Positions 28,507 to 37,561 of a stretch of 64,000 bases of DNA are shown here, piece after piece. The stretch comes from an uncultured Bartonella sp. (GTDB taxonomy: Bacteria; Pseudomonadota; Alphaproteobacteria; Rhizobiales; Rhizobiaceae). The stretch covers positions 62,001 through 126,000 of the forward strand of contig CALYQL010000005.1 of assembly GCA_945285915.1 (NCBI GenBank), given 5' to 3'. Under the pieces are notes generated by a model. That model searched no databases. It saw only the letters and a list, made by a program, of their open reading frames with translations, and was not told where the DNA came from. A program made the translations under genes and the position numbers. Positions within the stretch are counted from its first letter, which is position 1. Every line of letters begins with the position of its first letter.

Positions 28507-30081
28507 TCAAACATTCCGTATCTGATAATCTTTGAATGTCGCAAACTTTATTTTCGGCGCTCTTTCCGCCTCATAATTCAAAGAAAATCCATTTTCAGCC
28601 AAAAATACCGGATCACCATCAAGATCCGATGCAATGGCTGCACGGTGGCTGGCAATAAATTTTTGCAGATCGTCTTTATCTTCAGCAGAAATCCAACGGC
28701 AAACGGTAAACCGTGCCGGTTCAAACCCAACGGGCAAAGAATATTCAACTTTCAATCGCTCGGTTAGAACATCAATTTGCAACGCCCCAATCACACCAAC
28801 AATAGATGGCGAGCCATCATCTGGCATAAATAACTGTACGACGCCTTCTTCAGCCATTTGTTGCAAGGCTTCTTTCAGTTTTTTGGCCTTCATCGGGTCA
28901 CCCAAACGAACACGCCGTAATATTTCTGGCGCAAAGTTGGGCACACCTTTAAACAATATGTCCTCACCCTCTGTCAGGGTATCACCAATGCGTAACGTGC
29001 CATGGTTGGGAATACCAACAACATCACCGGCATAGGCTTCATCGGCTATCTGACGAGAGCGGGCAAAGAAAAATTGTGGTGCTGAAAGCGTCAAGGCTTT
29101 GCCAGTTCTTACAAGCTTGGCTTTCATGCCGCGAGATAAAACACCTGAACAAACACGTAAAAAAGCTATTCTATCGCGGTGGTTGGGATCCATATTGGCC
29201 TGAATTTTGAAAACAAAACCGGTCATTTTAGGTTCCGTTGCATCAACCATACGTGTATCAGCAACTTGGTTGCGCGGCTTGGGGCCAAAAGCGACCAAAG
29301 CATCAATCAGATCTCGTACGCCGTAATTTCTTAAAGCTGAACCGAAATAGACAGGCGTCATATGTCCTTCACGAAAAGCTTCTATATCAAACTTTTTGCA
29401 AGCATCGCGTGCCAGTACAACGCCGTCAACAAAGGCATCACGTTCGTTTTCGGGTAATAAAAGGGCTGCTTCTTCCGGACCTTTTACAGGGCGGGGTTTC
29501 AACTCTTCATCTTTTTGCCGCACAGAATTATTGTGTAAATCAAAACTGCCTGCAAAGCTTTTTCCAGAACCTATTGGCCAAGTTACAGGCGCCGTATCAA
29601 GCGCAAGCTTATCTTCAATCTCATCCAATATTTCCAAAGGATCACGCGCTTCACGATCCATTTTGTTAACAAAGGTCACAATCGGTATGTCGCGCATGCG
29701 GCAAACTTCAAATAATTTCAAAGTTCGTGGCTCAATACCACGTGCCCCATCAAGAACCATAACGGCACTATCCACCGCTGTTAATGTCCGATAGGTATCA
29801 TCGGCAAAATCTTCGTGACCTGGTGTATCAAGCAGGTTGAATATGTGGTCATCATATTCAAAAGTCATAACCGATGTTACAACCGAAATACCACGCTCAC
29901 GCTCAATCTTCATCCAGTCAGAGCGCGTTTGAATACGGTCTTTTTTGGCTTTTACTTCACCGGCAAGCTGAATTGCACCACCAAACAAAAGCAGTTTTTC
30001 TGTCAGTGTGGTTTTACCGGCATCCGGGTGCGCGATAATTGCAAACGTTCGGCGGCGCGCGACCTCTTGAGCCTCATTCAT
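28507..30081 (-). CDS. prfC: Peptide chain release factor 3
   Basis: A 524-residue translational GTPase that removes RF1/RF2 from the ribosome after peptide release. The G-domain motifs are complete: G1 AHPDAGKTT (about 17-25), the switch segment ERGISVVTSV, G3 DTPGHEDF, G4 NKMDREARDP. The start ARRRTFAIIAHPDAGKTTLT and the C-terminal EYSLPVGFEPARF and CRWI segments separate RF3 from EF-G. Length agrees with E. coli RF3 (529). It is convergent with the XRE gene, and lysK lies upstream on the same strand with a 240-bp gap. Confidence 0.97.
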   Translation of the reverse strand: MNEAQEVARRRTFAIIAHPDAGKTTLTEKLLLFGGAIQLAGEVKAKKDRIQTRSDWMKIERERGISVVTSVMTFEYDDHIFNLLDTPGHEDFADDTYRTLTAVDSAVMVLDGARGIEPRTLKLFEVCRMRDIPIVTFVNKMDREARDPLEILDEIEDKLALDTAPVTWPIGSGKSFAGSFDLHNNSVRQKDEELKPRPVKGPEEAALLLPENERDAFVDGVVLARDACKKFDIEAFREGHMTPVYFGSALRNYGVRDLIDALVAFGPKPRNQVADTRMVDATEPKMTGFVFKIQANMDPNHRDRIAFLRVCSGVLSRGMKAKLVRTGKALTLSAPQFFFARSRQIADEAYAGDVVGIPNHGTLRIGDTLTEGEDILFKGVPNFAPEILRRVRLGDPMKAKKLKEALQQMAEEGVVQLFMPDDGSPSIVGVIGALQIDVLTERLKVEYSLPVGFEPARFTVCRWISAEDKDDLQKFIASHRAAIASDLDGDPVFLAENGFSLNYEAERAPKIKFATFKDYQIRNV

Positions 30082-30103
30082 GGTTGTCTCCTGTCAGTAC
30101 ATT

Positions 30104-30129
30104 CTACAAGACCGTCCTACAAGACCGTC
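30104..30129. repeat. Perfect 13-bp tandem duplication upstream of prfC
   Basis: CTACAAGACCGTC occurs twice back to back (30104-30116 and 30117-30129), 23 bases before the prfC start codon, within its leader or promoter. It is probably a slippage duplication. Confidence 0.8.
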
Positions 30130-30321
30130 GTGTTTTATCTGTTGCATTCACGATTGTATCTTGTCAGTGTCTTTTTCTGCTTGGGGTTTATCACCAAAAC
30201 GCAAGAAATATCATGGATTTTTAAGTCTAATACAGTCATTACGTCATGACAAAACAGTTTTTAAATCCCTTGCAATGAGGGGAGAAATTTCCCCCCATTT
30301 TTCATACTTTCGTTTTTCTTG

Positions 30322-31983
30322 TTAATGGACAAGTTTTCCAGCCAAAGCATCAGCTATGAGCTTTCGTGTTTCCGTTATGCCATAAAGCGCAATAAAGGAT
30401 CCAAAACGTGGTCCACGTTCTTGCCCGATCAGAACCTCATACAGCATTTGGAAAAATGAAACAGCAACACCTGGGCCCCCTTCAGGGCTTTTCTTTGTAT
30501 GATCTTGATAGCGCTCGGTAAAACGACCAACATCCAGAAGTGCATTTTGCAGGGTATGGGCATCCGCATCCATCGGTAAATCAGCCAATTTCTGATCTAT
30601 CTTTTCCAGTGTTTCACGTTCAACATCATCTGGTGCGCGGAATTTCTTGGTCGGCTTAACAAAATCATTAAAATAGCGAATGGCAAATCCAACGAGGCTA
30701 TCCAATTCCGGTTGTGTTTCTGGTGAAGCGCCCTTGGCATAACGCGAAATAAAGCCCCACAGAACATCGGCATTTTCAGCATTGGACGCACTGACAAGGT
30801 TCAATAACATTGCAAATGGTACCGGCAAATCGACAGCCGGTGGGTTACCATTATGCATATGCCAAACAGGATTATTCAACCGGTCTTTCCATGTCTGGCG
30901 TGGATATGCTGAAAGATATGTATAATATTCATCAACCGCTTTTGGGATAACATCAAAATAAAGCCGCTTAGCCGTTTTAGGCTTTTGGTACATATAAAGC
31001 CCCAAACTGGTTGTTGGCGCATATGTCAGCCATTCATCAATCGTCAGCCCGTTTCCTTTGGATTTGGAAATCTTCTGTCCCTTATCGTCAAGGAAAAGTT
31101 CGTAGTTAAAACCTTCTGGTGGGGTGCCACCTAAGGTGCGGCAAATTTTTGAAGAAAGCGTTACTGAGTCAATCAGGTCTTTTCCGGCCATTTCATAATC
31201 AATGCCCAAAGCTGTCCAGCGCATTGCCCAATCGGCTTTCCATTGGCATTTTACTTTGCCGCCCGTCACTTCTGTTTCTATTTTTTCACCTGTTTCAGGC
31301 TCAATATAGGTAACAGTTCCCTTTTTGGCGTCACGTGCAATCATTGCAACTTGCAGTACCTTGCCAGTTATTGGGGATATTGGCAGAAAAGGCGAATAGG
31401 TTGCGCGGCGTTCTTCGCCCAATGTTGGCAAGATGATGGACATAATCTTGTCATAGGCAGCAAGCATTTTTAACAATGTCTCGTCAAAGCGGCCTGATGT
31501 GTAATAGTCCGTTGCACTGGCAAATTCATAATCAAAGCCAAAGCGATCCAGAAAAGCTCTTAAACGCGCATTGTTGGCTGAGCCAAAAGAGGGGTATTCA
31601 TTGGAAAATGGATCAGGCACACGGGTTAATGGCATGCCAATATAAGTTTCCATCAATTCGCGGTTTGGAACATTTTCCGGTACTTTGCGTAGGCCATCCA
31701 TATCATCAGAAAAGCATAATAGCTTTGATTTTACCTTGTTTTCGGTCAAGACATGGAAAGCGTGGCGCACCATCGTTGTGCGGGCAACTTCACCAAAAGT
31801 TCCAATATGTGGCAAGCCTGATGGACCATAACCCGTCTCAAACAAAACAGTTTCGGGAAAACCGCTTTTTTCATAACGTTTGACGATTTTGCGCGCCTCT
31901 TCAAAAGGCCATGCTCTGGAGTCTGCAGCAGCTTCCAATAATTCTGGAGTGAGGTTATGGGCCGCGAAATTGTCTGTTGCCAT
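30322..31983 (-). CDS. lysK: Class I lysyl-tRNA synthetase
   Basis: A 553-residue class I LysRS, the archaeal-type enzyme that alphaproteobacteria use instead of class II LysS. It charges tRNA-Lys. The HIGH equivalent is [11 protein letters not shown] (near residue 56) and the KMSKS equivalent is [11 protein letters not shown] (about 300). The C-terminal helical anticodon-binding region is complete and ends at a TAA near 30322. It runs divergently from the TerB-like gene at 32103; the 119-bp gap should hold both promoters. Confidence 0.96.
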   Translation of the reverse strand: MATDNFAAHNLTPELLEAAADSRAWPFEEARKIVKRYEKSGFPETVLFETGYGPSGLPHIGTFGEVARTTMVRHAFHVLTENKVKSKLLCFSDDMDGLRKVPENVPNRELMETYIGMPLTRVPDPFSNEYPSFGSANNARLRAFLDRFGFDYEFASATDYYTSGRFDETLLKMLAAYDKIMSIILPTLGEERRATYSPFLPISPITGKVLQVAMIARDAKKGTVTYIEPETGEKIETEVTGGKVKCQWKADWAMRWTALGIDYEMAGKDLIDSVTLSSKICRTLGGTPPEGFNYELFLDDKGQKISKSKGNGLTIDEWLTYAPTTSLGLYMYQKPKTAKRLYFDVIPKAVDEYYTYLSAYPRQTWKDRLNNPVWHMHNGNPPAVDLPVPFAMLLNLVSASNAENADVLWGFISRYAKGASPETQPELDSLVGFAIRYFNDFVKPTKKFRAPDDVERETLEKIDQKLADLPMDADAHTLQNALLDVGRFTERYQDHTKKSPEGGPGVAVSFFQMLYEVLIGQERGPRFGSFIALYGITETRKLIADALAGKLVH

Positions 31984-32102
31984 GGGGTTTTATCCTGAAC
32001 TTGAATCGTTTAAGAAAGCTCTATGGTTGTAACAGCATTTCGTCAATAATTGCATACGAAAAGCGCAAAAAAAACGTTAATCAAATAGGCAATAAGGCAA
32101 AA

Positions 32103-32513
32103 ATGGCAAAGCTAACAGCTCAAGAAGCTCTGATTTATATTATGGTTGTAACATCGGCAGCTGATGAAACCATTAGCAGTCGGGAATTGCGGTTGATTAG
32201 CGATATCGTTTCGCGGCTGCCCGTTTTTGATGGCTTTGATATGGAACGTCTTGATGCCTTGGTTGCCGAATGTTGTACTTATCTGGAAAATGCCAATGGC
32301 ATTGAACATATCCTAAATATCACCCAAGCAGCTTTATCAGAAAAATTACAAGACACAGCCTATGCTTTGGCTGTGGAAGTGGCAGCCAGTGGCTTGGATG
32401 TCAAACAGGAAGAATTGGTTTTTCTGCAATTACTTGCCGATCGTTGGGAATTGGAAAATCTCACCGTTGCAGCAATAGAACGTTCCGCGCGGATACGTTA
32501 TCGAAAAGGCTAG
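32103..32513 (+). CDS. TerB-like (tellurite-resistance TerB family) protein
   Basis: A 136-residue all-helical acidic protein of the TerB/DjlA N-terminal type: LTAQEALIYIMVVTSAADET, then ISSRELRLISDIVSRLPVF, with conserved acidic residues likely to bind divalent metal, and VKQEELVFLQLLADRWEL near the end. Its precise role is unknown; TerB domains occur in membrane-stress and metal-response contexts. The open frame extends 42 codons upstream across lysK's start, but ATG 32103 with AAGG before it gives the family N-terminus. It is monocistronic by context. Confidence 0.83.
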   Translation: MAKLTAQEALIYIMVVTSAADETISSRELRLISDIVSRLPVFDGFDMERLDALVAECCTYLENANGIEHILNITQAALSEKLQDTAYALAVEVAASGLDVKQEELVFLQLLADRWELENLTVAAIERSARIRYRKG

Positions 32514-32772
32514 AAAGATTATAAAAAGGGCTGAAAAATATACGGTGATTTCACAATTGATAGTATATTAACGGATAATAATTTTAAATAATTTAAAAAA
32601 TAATAAATAATATTAATGGATGTATCAGAAAAAATTTTTGTAAGAATGTAATATATAATTATTATTCTAAATTAATTATTTATTCTTGTATTAGACAAAT
32701 ATTGAAATAAAAAAAACGATTATTTTGAAAAAATAATATTGTGATGACGCGTTATTTTTCGCTGATATATGG

Positions 32773-33552
32773 CTAAAATGATGAATTGTTCAAATTGTGC
32801 TGGAATTGTTTTGGGGATAGGCCGCTAAAAGAACGAAAGAAATAGCTAAATGCACTATCATTGGCAAAGGGCAATTTTTCGGTAATTTTGCAAATAGCAC
32901 AACCATTAGCCAATGCCTCAACTGCAAAAATAAAAAACATCTGCTGCATCCATTGCCGATAAGTAAGCCCGGTTTCTTTAGAAAAATTTCGTGTTACTGT
33001 TTTCACATTATAAGAACAATATTGAGCAATCTCTTCTAGGCTCGGTATTTTTTCAATATTTTTATAATGATCGAGCGCTGTTTTGATTTTGATATTTTTG
33101 GGTAATTGCAAAGAAATGGGTGTGGTTGGAAGAACGGATAATTCTTCCATAATCAAGCCAAGCAAATGGCTATTTTGCGTCAATCCATGGTTGAAGGGTA
33201 ACAAGGCTATCCGTTCGATCAGCGCTCGTAAAAGTGGATTAACCGTAAACGTTCTTTCTTGATCCAGTGTTTTAAACAAATCTGTTTTGAAATAAAGGAA
33301 ACGACATTCTTTTGTTCCGATAAATTCAAGTTGGTATGAAGCACCACAGGAAACAAGAATGCAATGTTGTGGAAGACAAATCACAATACGGTCAGAAAAA
33401 TTAAACTTAACCACTCCTCTGGGCGAATAAATGAGTATGTGCCGTTCTTTGGTCAATGGTTGCTCTATTACTGTGTCCGATAAAACCGTAACACCAAAAA
33501 TCGGCGTGTTTATTTGATCAGGATAACAAGTTTTTCCATTGAGTAACGGCAA
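32773..33552 (-). CDS. AraC-family transcriptional regulator
   Basis: A 259-residue regulator. Residues ~1-150 are a cupin-like sensor region without a recognisable ligand signature. The C-terminal ~100 residues form the double HTH of AraC/XylS: IPSLEEIAQYCSYNVKTVTR, FSKETGLTYRQW, and the second helix pair ITEKLPFANDSAFSYFFRSF ending GLSPKQF. It is divergent from the Lrp-like gene at 33834, and the shared 281-bp region carries a pair of 20-bp direct repeats that are candidate binding sites. The ligand is unknown. Confidence 0.9.
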   Translation of the reverse strand: MPLLNGKTCYPDQINTPIFGVTVLSDTVIEQPLTKERHILIYSPRGVVKFNFSDRIVICLPQHCILVSCGASYQLEFIGTKECRFLYFKTDLFKTLDQERTFTVNPLLRALIERIALLPFNHGLTQNSHLLGLIMEELSVLPTTPISLQLPKNIKIKTALDHYKNIEKIPSLEEIAQYCSYNVKTVTRNFSKETGLTYRQWMQQMFFIFAVEALANGCAICKITEKLPFANDSAFSYFFRSFSGLSPKQFQHNLNNSSF

Positions 33553-33696
33553 AGAGATGTCCTTTTGAAAACATTTTTTCTCATTTTATCGACAATCGGA
33601 CATATTTGAAAGCGTCTTTTTCCAATGTATTGGCAATCAAATTGCCAAGATATCAACAATATTGCGATTTCTATTGTCTATAAAAATGAGAAATGG

Positions 33697-33763
33697 TGAT
33701 ATAGCCACAAATATGAGAATATGGTCACCAGTATAAAAAATGATGATATAGCCGCAATCTTGA
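33697..33763. promoter_or_regulatory. Pair of 20-bp direct repeats, candidate AraC-type operator
   Basis: TGATATAGCC-(A/G)-CAA-NNN-TGA occurs at 33697-33716 and 33744-33763, in the same orientation with starts 47 bp apart. AraC-family proteins commonly bind two direct half-sites. The sites lie between the divergent AraC gene and the small Lrp-like gene, 71-137 bp before the latter's ATG. Confidence 0.5.
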
Positions 33764-33833
33764 TACACCTGATTTTCAAAGGTGTTGATTTCTTTGTCGG
33801 TTCATGCGTTGGTGTGTGTAAAGGAGACTTAAT

Positions 33834-34070
33834 ATGAAGCCAATCTTTATCCAATTACAGTGTGCTCCGGGCACAGCCTATAATGTTGCAAACACACTTT
33901 ATGAACGCGAGATTGTTTCAGAACTTTATTCTACCAGCGGTGAGTTTGAGCTTTTAGCCAAGATCTATATTGAAGAAGGTAAAGATATTGGCAAATTCAT
34001 TAATGATAATATTTTGGATATTCCCGGCATTACACGGTCTTTAACCACATTAACATTCACGGCTTTCTAA
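33834..34070 (+). CDS. Stand-alone Lrp/AsnC ligand-binding (RAM) domain protein
   Basis: A 78-residue protein consisting only of the effector-binding RAM domain of Lrp/AsnC regulators: IFIQLQCAPGTAYNVANTLY, then SELYSTSGEFELLAKIYI and DIPGITRSLTTLTFTAF. There is no DNA-binding HTH, so it probably senses an amino acid and acts through a partner or forms mixed oligomers with full-length Lrp. GGAGAC precedes the ATG. The divergent AraC gene probably controls it. Proteins of this form are widespread but poorly characterised. Confidence 0.83.
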   Translation: MKPIFIQLQCAPGTAYNVANTLYEREIVSELYSTSGEFELLAKIYIEEGKDIGKFINDNILDIPGITRSLTTLTFTAF

Positions 34071-34089
34071 GTCATACGATTTGATTGCT

Positions 34090-34491
34090 ATGATGGGGGC
34101 TGTGTACAATAACCGGCGGTATAAAATAGGTCATATTTTGGCGCGTTTTATGCTGGCTGTAGCTATTCTATTACAAGCCATGGTTATGTCTGCGGCGCAG
34201 CCTGTAACCCATCAAGTTGCGTATGACATTTACGGCAGTGATATTTGCTCCAAATATCAACACTATCCCCGTTCTAATCAGGATGATTTACCAATATGTT
34301 GTGTTGGTGGCTGTATTTTAACGGCAGTGGCCGCCAATTACCAACCAAATGGTGCATTTATTGTTCTTTCAATGCGGAAAAGCTCTGCATTGCAGTTGAT
34401 AACTGTTATTGATCGATGGAACAGCCAATATACGGTCAATCAGGATGCGCGCGCACCGCCTAAGCGAAATAAACTTTCATTGGCAAGTTAA
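34090..34491 (+). CDS. Small exported Cys-containing protein, possible DUF2946-like
   Basis: About 133 residues. An N-terminal hydrophobic segment (HILARFMLAVAILLQAMVM) looks like a signal peptide or anchor. It is followed by a cysteine cluster (SDICSKYQH... LPICCVGGCILTA), and the tail is basic. The layout resembles DUF2946 proteins that accompany copper-handling genes, and it lies directly before a PCu(A)C chaperone, so a copper-related role is plausible but not shown. Starts at ATG 34090 or 34093 both lack a good Shine-Dalgarno; TTG 34081 is the longest option. It follows the Lrp-like gene by 20 bp. Confidence 0.6.
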   Translation: MMGAVYNNRRYKIGHILARFMLAVAILLQAMVMSAAQPVTHQVAYDIYGSDICSKYQHYPRSNQDDLPICCVGGCILTAVAANYQPNGAFIVLSMRKSSALQLITVIDRWNSQYTVNQDARAPPKRNKLSLAS

Positions 34492-34517
34492 ATCAGTGTA
34501 TAATTTTATCTGATTTA
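34489..34517 (+). terminator. Weak hairpin after the DUF2946-like gene
   Basis: TAAATCAG (34489-34496) pairs with CTGATTTA (34510-34517) around a 13-base AT-rich loop, overlapping the stop codon. The T-tract is poor, so it may only partly terminate before the copper chaperone gene. Confidence 0.4.
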
Positions 34518-34592
34518 ATCATTATTCATTAAATGATCTGAAAAATTATTTTAACTTTAGTAGCTTTTTTCAGATAGATATTGGAGCGTCCT

Positions 34593-35132
34593 ATGTCGTA
34601 TGTTTCGTTAAAAGGATTGTCAGGTTACAAGCTGTTTGTAGCAACTTTAATGGCTTTGGCATCAATTGTATTTTTCTCACAAATCAACGCTGCTTTTGCA
34701 CAAAGTTATAAAATTGGTGATATTGAGGTTGTAGACCCATGGTCACGTGCAATACCGGATAGTGCCAAAGTGGCAGGTGGTTATCTAACGATTATCAATC
34801 ATGGCAAAACGCAAGATCGCCTTGTTTCCGTATCGTCAGAACTTTCCAATAAAACAGAAATCCATGTTATGCGCGTTGATGGTAAAGTTATGGAAATGCG
34901 TCCGGTTGTAGATGGTGTTCAAATTCCGGCAGGTAAAAAAGTTGTTTTAAGTCCTGACAAAATGCACGTCATGTTTATGGATATTTCAAAGCCTTTAAAA
35001 GAAGGTGATGAAATAAAAAGTAAACTCGTTTTTGAAAAAGCAGGAAGTGTCGATGTGGTCTTTCATGTGACGGCTATGGGAGCCCGAAACCACGATACAA
35101 CCTCCATGCAACATGAAATGCACAATCACTAG
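34593..35132 (+). CDS. Periplasmic copper chaperone PCu(A)C
   Basis: A 179-residue protein: signal peptide (about 1-35, ending AAFAQS), then the PCuAC domain with the copper motif H-M-x10-M-x21-H-x-M visible as IHVMRVDGKVMEM and later DKMHVMFMDI. The C-terminus has a second metal-binding cluster (HDTTSMQHEMHNH). Such proteins pass Cu(I) to the Cu-A or Cu-B site of cytochrome oxidases. I chose ATG 34593 because GGAG ends 6 bases upstream; the longer TTG frame at 34581 is unlikely. The preceding Cys-rich protein may be a functional partner. Confidence 0.92.
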   Translation: MSYVSLKGLSGYKLFVATLMALASIVFFSQINAAFAQSYKIGDIEVVDPWSRAIPDSAKVAGGYLTIINHGKTQDRLVSVSSELSNKTEIHVMRVDGKVMEMRPVVDGVQIPAGKKVVLSPDKMHVMFMDISKPLKEGDEIKSKLVFEKAGSVDVVFHVTAMGARNHDTTSMQHEMHNH

Positions 35133-35148
35133 ATTGAGCCTGATAAGC

Positions 35149-35178
35149 TAGGCGAATATACCGAATGATATTCGCCTA
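35149..35178 (+). terminator. Hairpin after the PCu(A)C gene
   Basis: An 11-bp perfect stem TAGGCGAATAT / ATATTCGCCTA (35149-35159 with 35168-35178) lies 17 bp after the stop. No T-tract follows, so it may act as an mRNA 3'-end stabiliser. Confidence 0.55.
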
Positions 35179-35371
35179 CACTAAATTTGTAAGCATATTT
35201 ATAAGCATTTTATGGCGTGAATTTTTAAGCTATTTGTATCGTAATAGAGATACGATTTTTTAAGTCTACCCAGCTGTGGGACAACAACTATTTTAATGTG
35301 ACAATAGCTATTGAATAGGGAAATATCTATTGCTTGACGCGAAGTGTTTTGCCTCTTGCAGATAGCCGTTA

Positions 35372-35986
35372 TCAGTTCGAAATAGATGAAATACGACGCA
35401 AAGTGAGATTAACACGGCCAGGTACCTTTAATAGTGTAGATGTATTGGGATAAATTTTATCAACGCCGTGGTAAGCAAGACGTGCCTTGCCGCCAAACAT
35501 AATAACATCGCCACTGTTTAAACGTATTGAATGTGTTTTACCTTGTTTTTCGGTGGTTCCTATACGAAAAAGACAGCTATCACCCAATGAAATAGAAAGA
35601 ACCGGTGCGTTTAATTCCATTTCATCTTTATCTTGATGCATGCCCATACGCGCTTGCGGTGCATAAAAATTGATAAGACACGCTTCTGCCGGTTGCGGAA
35701 AGCCAGATAATTTTTGCCAAAGGTTTTGTAACAATGGCGGAATATCTGGCCAGGCTTTCCCTGTGATTGGGTGGTTTTTTTGATAACGATAACCTTGCTC
35801 TTTATCCGTGACCCAACCAAGTTCACCACAATTGGTTTGCCGCACGCTCATTTCTTTTCCGGTTTTTGGCATGATAGGCGTAATAAGCGGCGCTTCTTTG
35901 ACAATATGCCTTATATCGTTAAGCAAATCTTCTTGCTCAAGCCGGTTATAATAGTTTGGAAAATAGTCGAATCCGTAAATATCCAT
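35372..35986 (-). CDS. alkB: Alpha-ketoglutarate-dependent DNA repair dioxygenase AlkB
   Basis: A 204-residue Fe(II)/2-oxoglutarate dioxygenase that demethylates 1-meA and 3-meC in DNA and RNA. The iron ligands are in GMHQDKDE (HxD) and the distal YHGVDKI; the 2-oxoglutarate-binding arginines are in RVNLTLRRI; LSISLGDSCLFRIG and NSGDVIMFGG are the conserved strands. The length is near that of E. coli AlkB (216). It is a single gene with its own upstream region and no ada next to it. Confidence 0.94.
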   Translation of the reverse strand: MDIYGFDYFPNYYNRLEQEDLLNDIRHIVKEAPLITPIMPKTGKEMSVRQTNCGELGWVTDKEQGYRYQKNHPITGKAWPDIPPLLQNLWQKLSGFPQPAEACLINFYAPQARMGMHQDKDEMELNAPVLSISLGDSCLFRIGTTEKQGKTHSIRLNSGDVIMFGGKARLAYHGVDKIYPNTSTLLKVPGRVNLTLRRISSISN

Positions 35987-36361
35987 GCCGTTTATAATAA
36001 AATTGTTTTGTCTTTATCACAACAAAACCACATCAATTTCTTCACACAAAGACACAGACTGACCGAATGGAAACATGAGATCACACAAGATATAAAGGCA
36101 GAATAGAAACATCGGTTCTATAGCTTGGCTGTGGTGCGCAATATGGTTTCTACTATCACAACAAAGGAGTTTTCGTGCCATTGCAAGGTGGCAACAATGA
36201 ATGTGACCACAACAAATATTGCCTGTTATTTTATTCGTTTATGACCGATATAATCCAACAACGTTTGGCACTCGCGCATCTATGAAACAATATTTCATAA
36301 ATTTTAGATGCGCGAGAAAGTGATAAAGCAATCACCGAAGTGCTAGATTTTGCTATAAGAA
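35987..36361. other. Intergenic region between alkB and the BON-LysM gene
   Basis: A 375-bp gap on the minus-strand side of both genes. Apart from the nested inverted repeat at 36271-36316 it should carry the alkB promoter. The open frame crossing 35771-36106 on the plus strand overlaps alkB and has no support. Confidence 0.5.
36271..36316. repeat. Nested 46-bp inverted repeat (potential cruciform or long hairpin)
   Basis: An outer perfect 11-bp stem CTCGCGCATCT / AGATGCGCGAG (36271-36281 with 36306-36316) encloses an inner 6-bp stem ATGAAA / TTTCAT (36282-36287 with 36293-36298). It lies 45 bp after the BON-LysM gene's stop and 285 bp before alkB. Without a U-tract it is not a classic terminator; a small RNA, RNA-stability element or protein-binding palindrome is possible. 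Confidence 0.7.
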
Positions 36362-36916
36362 TTAAGCCTGATTAAGCTCTGGAATACGAAGCTTTTGCCC
36401 AGGGAAAATTTTATCTGGTGATTTAAGCATTGGTTTGTTTGCTTCAAAAATAATGTTATTTTTGTCGCCATGTCCTTTGCCATAAACTTCTTCAGCAATT
36501 TTCCAAAGTGTGTCGCCTTTTTTAACTTCGTAAAAATGCGGTTCTTGTGTCTGTCCGCCATTGCTTGTGGACGTGTTTGATGGGGTAGATGTTGCTTGTG
36601 CCGTTTGGTTGGCTTGAGGCGCGTTTGTAGTTTGATTATTTGCTACTTGCGCAGAATTTTGTACGTGTAAATTATCTGTATTGACGGACTCGATGTTGTG
36701 CAAATTGCCAACAGCAAGGATAGCCTTTTCCAAAGTTGCTTGATCTTTAACGAGACCTGTCAAAACGGCTTTCCCATTTTCAACCGCAACATTCACATTT
36801 TCTGTGCCGAGATGTAAACCATCAAGCGCGGTTTTAATGCTTTGTGCATCCGGCGCATGATCATCTCCAAGTCCCAGTTTTTCACCAACAGATTTTACGA
36901 AATTAAAAAGTCCCAT
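36362..36916 (-). CDS. BON- and LysM-domain protein (Kbp/YgaU-like)
   Basis: A 184-residue two-domain protein. After GLFNFVKSVGEKLGL comes a BON domain (about 25-90: NVNVAVENGKAVLTGLV), an Asn/Gln/Thr-rich linker (95-130), and a C-terminal LysM domain (HFYEVKKGDTLWKIAEEVYG ... KIFPGQKLRIP). E. coli Kbp (YgaU, 149 aa) has the same order and binds K+; the linker here is longer. There is no signal peptide, so it is probably cytoplasmic. TTCTCC (complement) gives a GGAGAA Shine-Dalgarno before the ATG. Confidence 0.88.
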   Translation of the reverse strand: MGLFNFVKSVGEKLGLGDDHAPDAQSIKTALDGLHLGTENVNVAVENGKAVLTGLVKDQATLEKAILAVGNLHNIESVNTDNLHVQNSAQVANNQTTNAPQANQTAQATSTPSNTSTSNGGQTQEPHFYEVKKGDTLWKIAEEVYGKGHGDKNNIIFEANKPMLKSPDKIFPGQKLRIPELNQA

Positions 36917-37045
36917 TGCATTCTCCTTTCAAGAAAATGCGCCCACTGATGCAATCGCTGAAAATGAATTATCAGTATAGTGGCACATTAAGCGGATGCG
37001 CACGCTCCACCTTCTATTATGTGAGATAGGGCAAGAATTTTTATT

Positions 37046-37483
37046 TCAATCCTCGGATATTTTCGAACGAGTCTTCTTGATTTCCGATCGGATTGTTTTT
37101 GCTTTTAAACGACGTTCGATAGAACTCTTTGTTGGCTTGGTTTTAACACGTTTGGGTGGCGGCGGTTCGGCAGCTTTGGTGAGTAGGGAGACAAGCCGGT
37201 CACGCGCATCCTGACGATTTCTTTCTTGTAACCGGAAACGGGACGCTTCAATAACGATTTCGCCTTCTTTTGTTGCTTTCTTACCAGCCAGTTTTATCAG
37301 GCGTGCATAAATATCGTGCTCTAAACCAGCACGATAGGCCGAGAAGCGCAATTGAACCGCTGTTGCAACTTTATTGACATTTTGACCACCCGGACCTGAT
37401 GCGCGAATGAAACTCTCCGCTAAATCGCTTTCGCGTATGCGGATATTTTCATTGATATAAATGTCTCGGGTCTCATCAGTCAT
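37046..37483 (-). CDS. arfB: Alternative ribosome-rescue factor ArfB (peptidyl-tRNA hydrolase)
   Basis: A 145-residue RF1-like rescue factor. The catalytic GGQ (residues 32-34) lies in ASGPGGQNVNKVATAVQLRF, and the C-terminal third is very basic with the KxxKxxR pattern that occupies the empty mRNA channel (RVKTKPTKSSIERRLKAK). It hydrolyses peptidyl-tRNA on stalled non-stop ribosomes and backs up trans-translation. Length matches E. coli YaeJ (140). It follows pckA on the same strand but is separated from it by a strong terminator. Confidence 0.95.
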   Translation of the reverse strand: MTDETRDIYINENIRIRESDLAESFIRASGPGGQNVNKVATAVQLRFSAYRAGLEHDIYARLIKLAGKKATKEGEIVIEASRFRLQERNRQDARDRLVSLLTKAAEPPPPKRVKTKPTKSSIERRLKAKTIRSEIKKTRSKISED

Positions 37484-37511
37484 GAGGTTATTATAGGGGC
37501 ATTTTTGACAA

Positions 37512-37540
37512 TAAAAAAGCCCGCTGAATATAGCGGGCTT
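37512..37540 (-). terminator. Intrinsic terminator of pckA
   Basis: On the minus strand, AAGCCCGCT / AGCGGGCTT (37532-37540 with 37517-37525) forms a 9-bp GC-rich stem with a 6-base loop, followed by TTTTTAT. It lies just after the pckA stop. Confidence 0.93.
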
Positions 37541-37561
37541 CTATAACATGAAAATTTGCTA

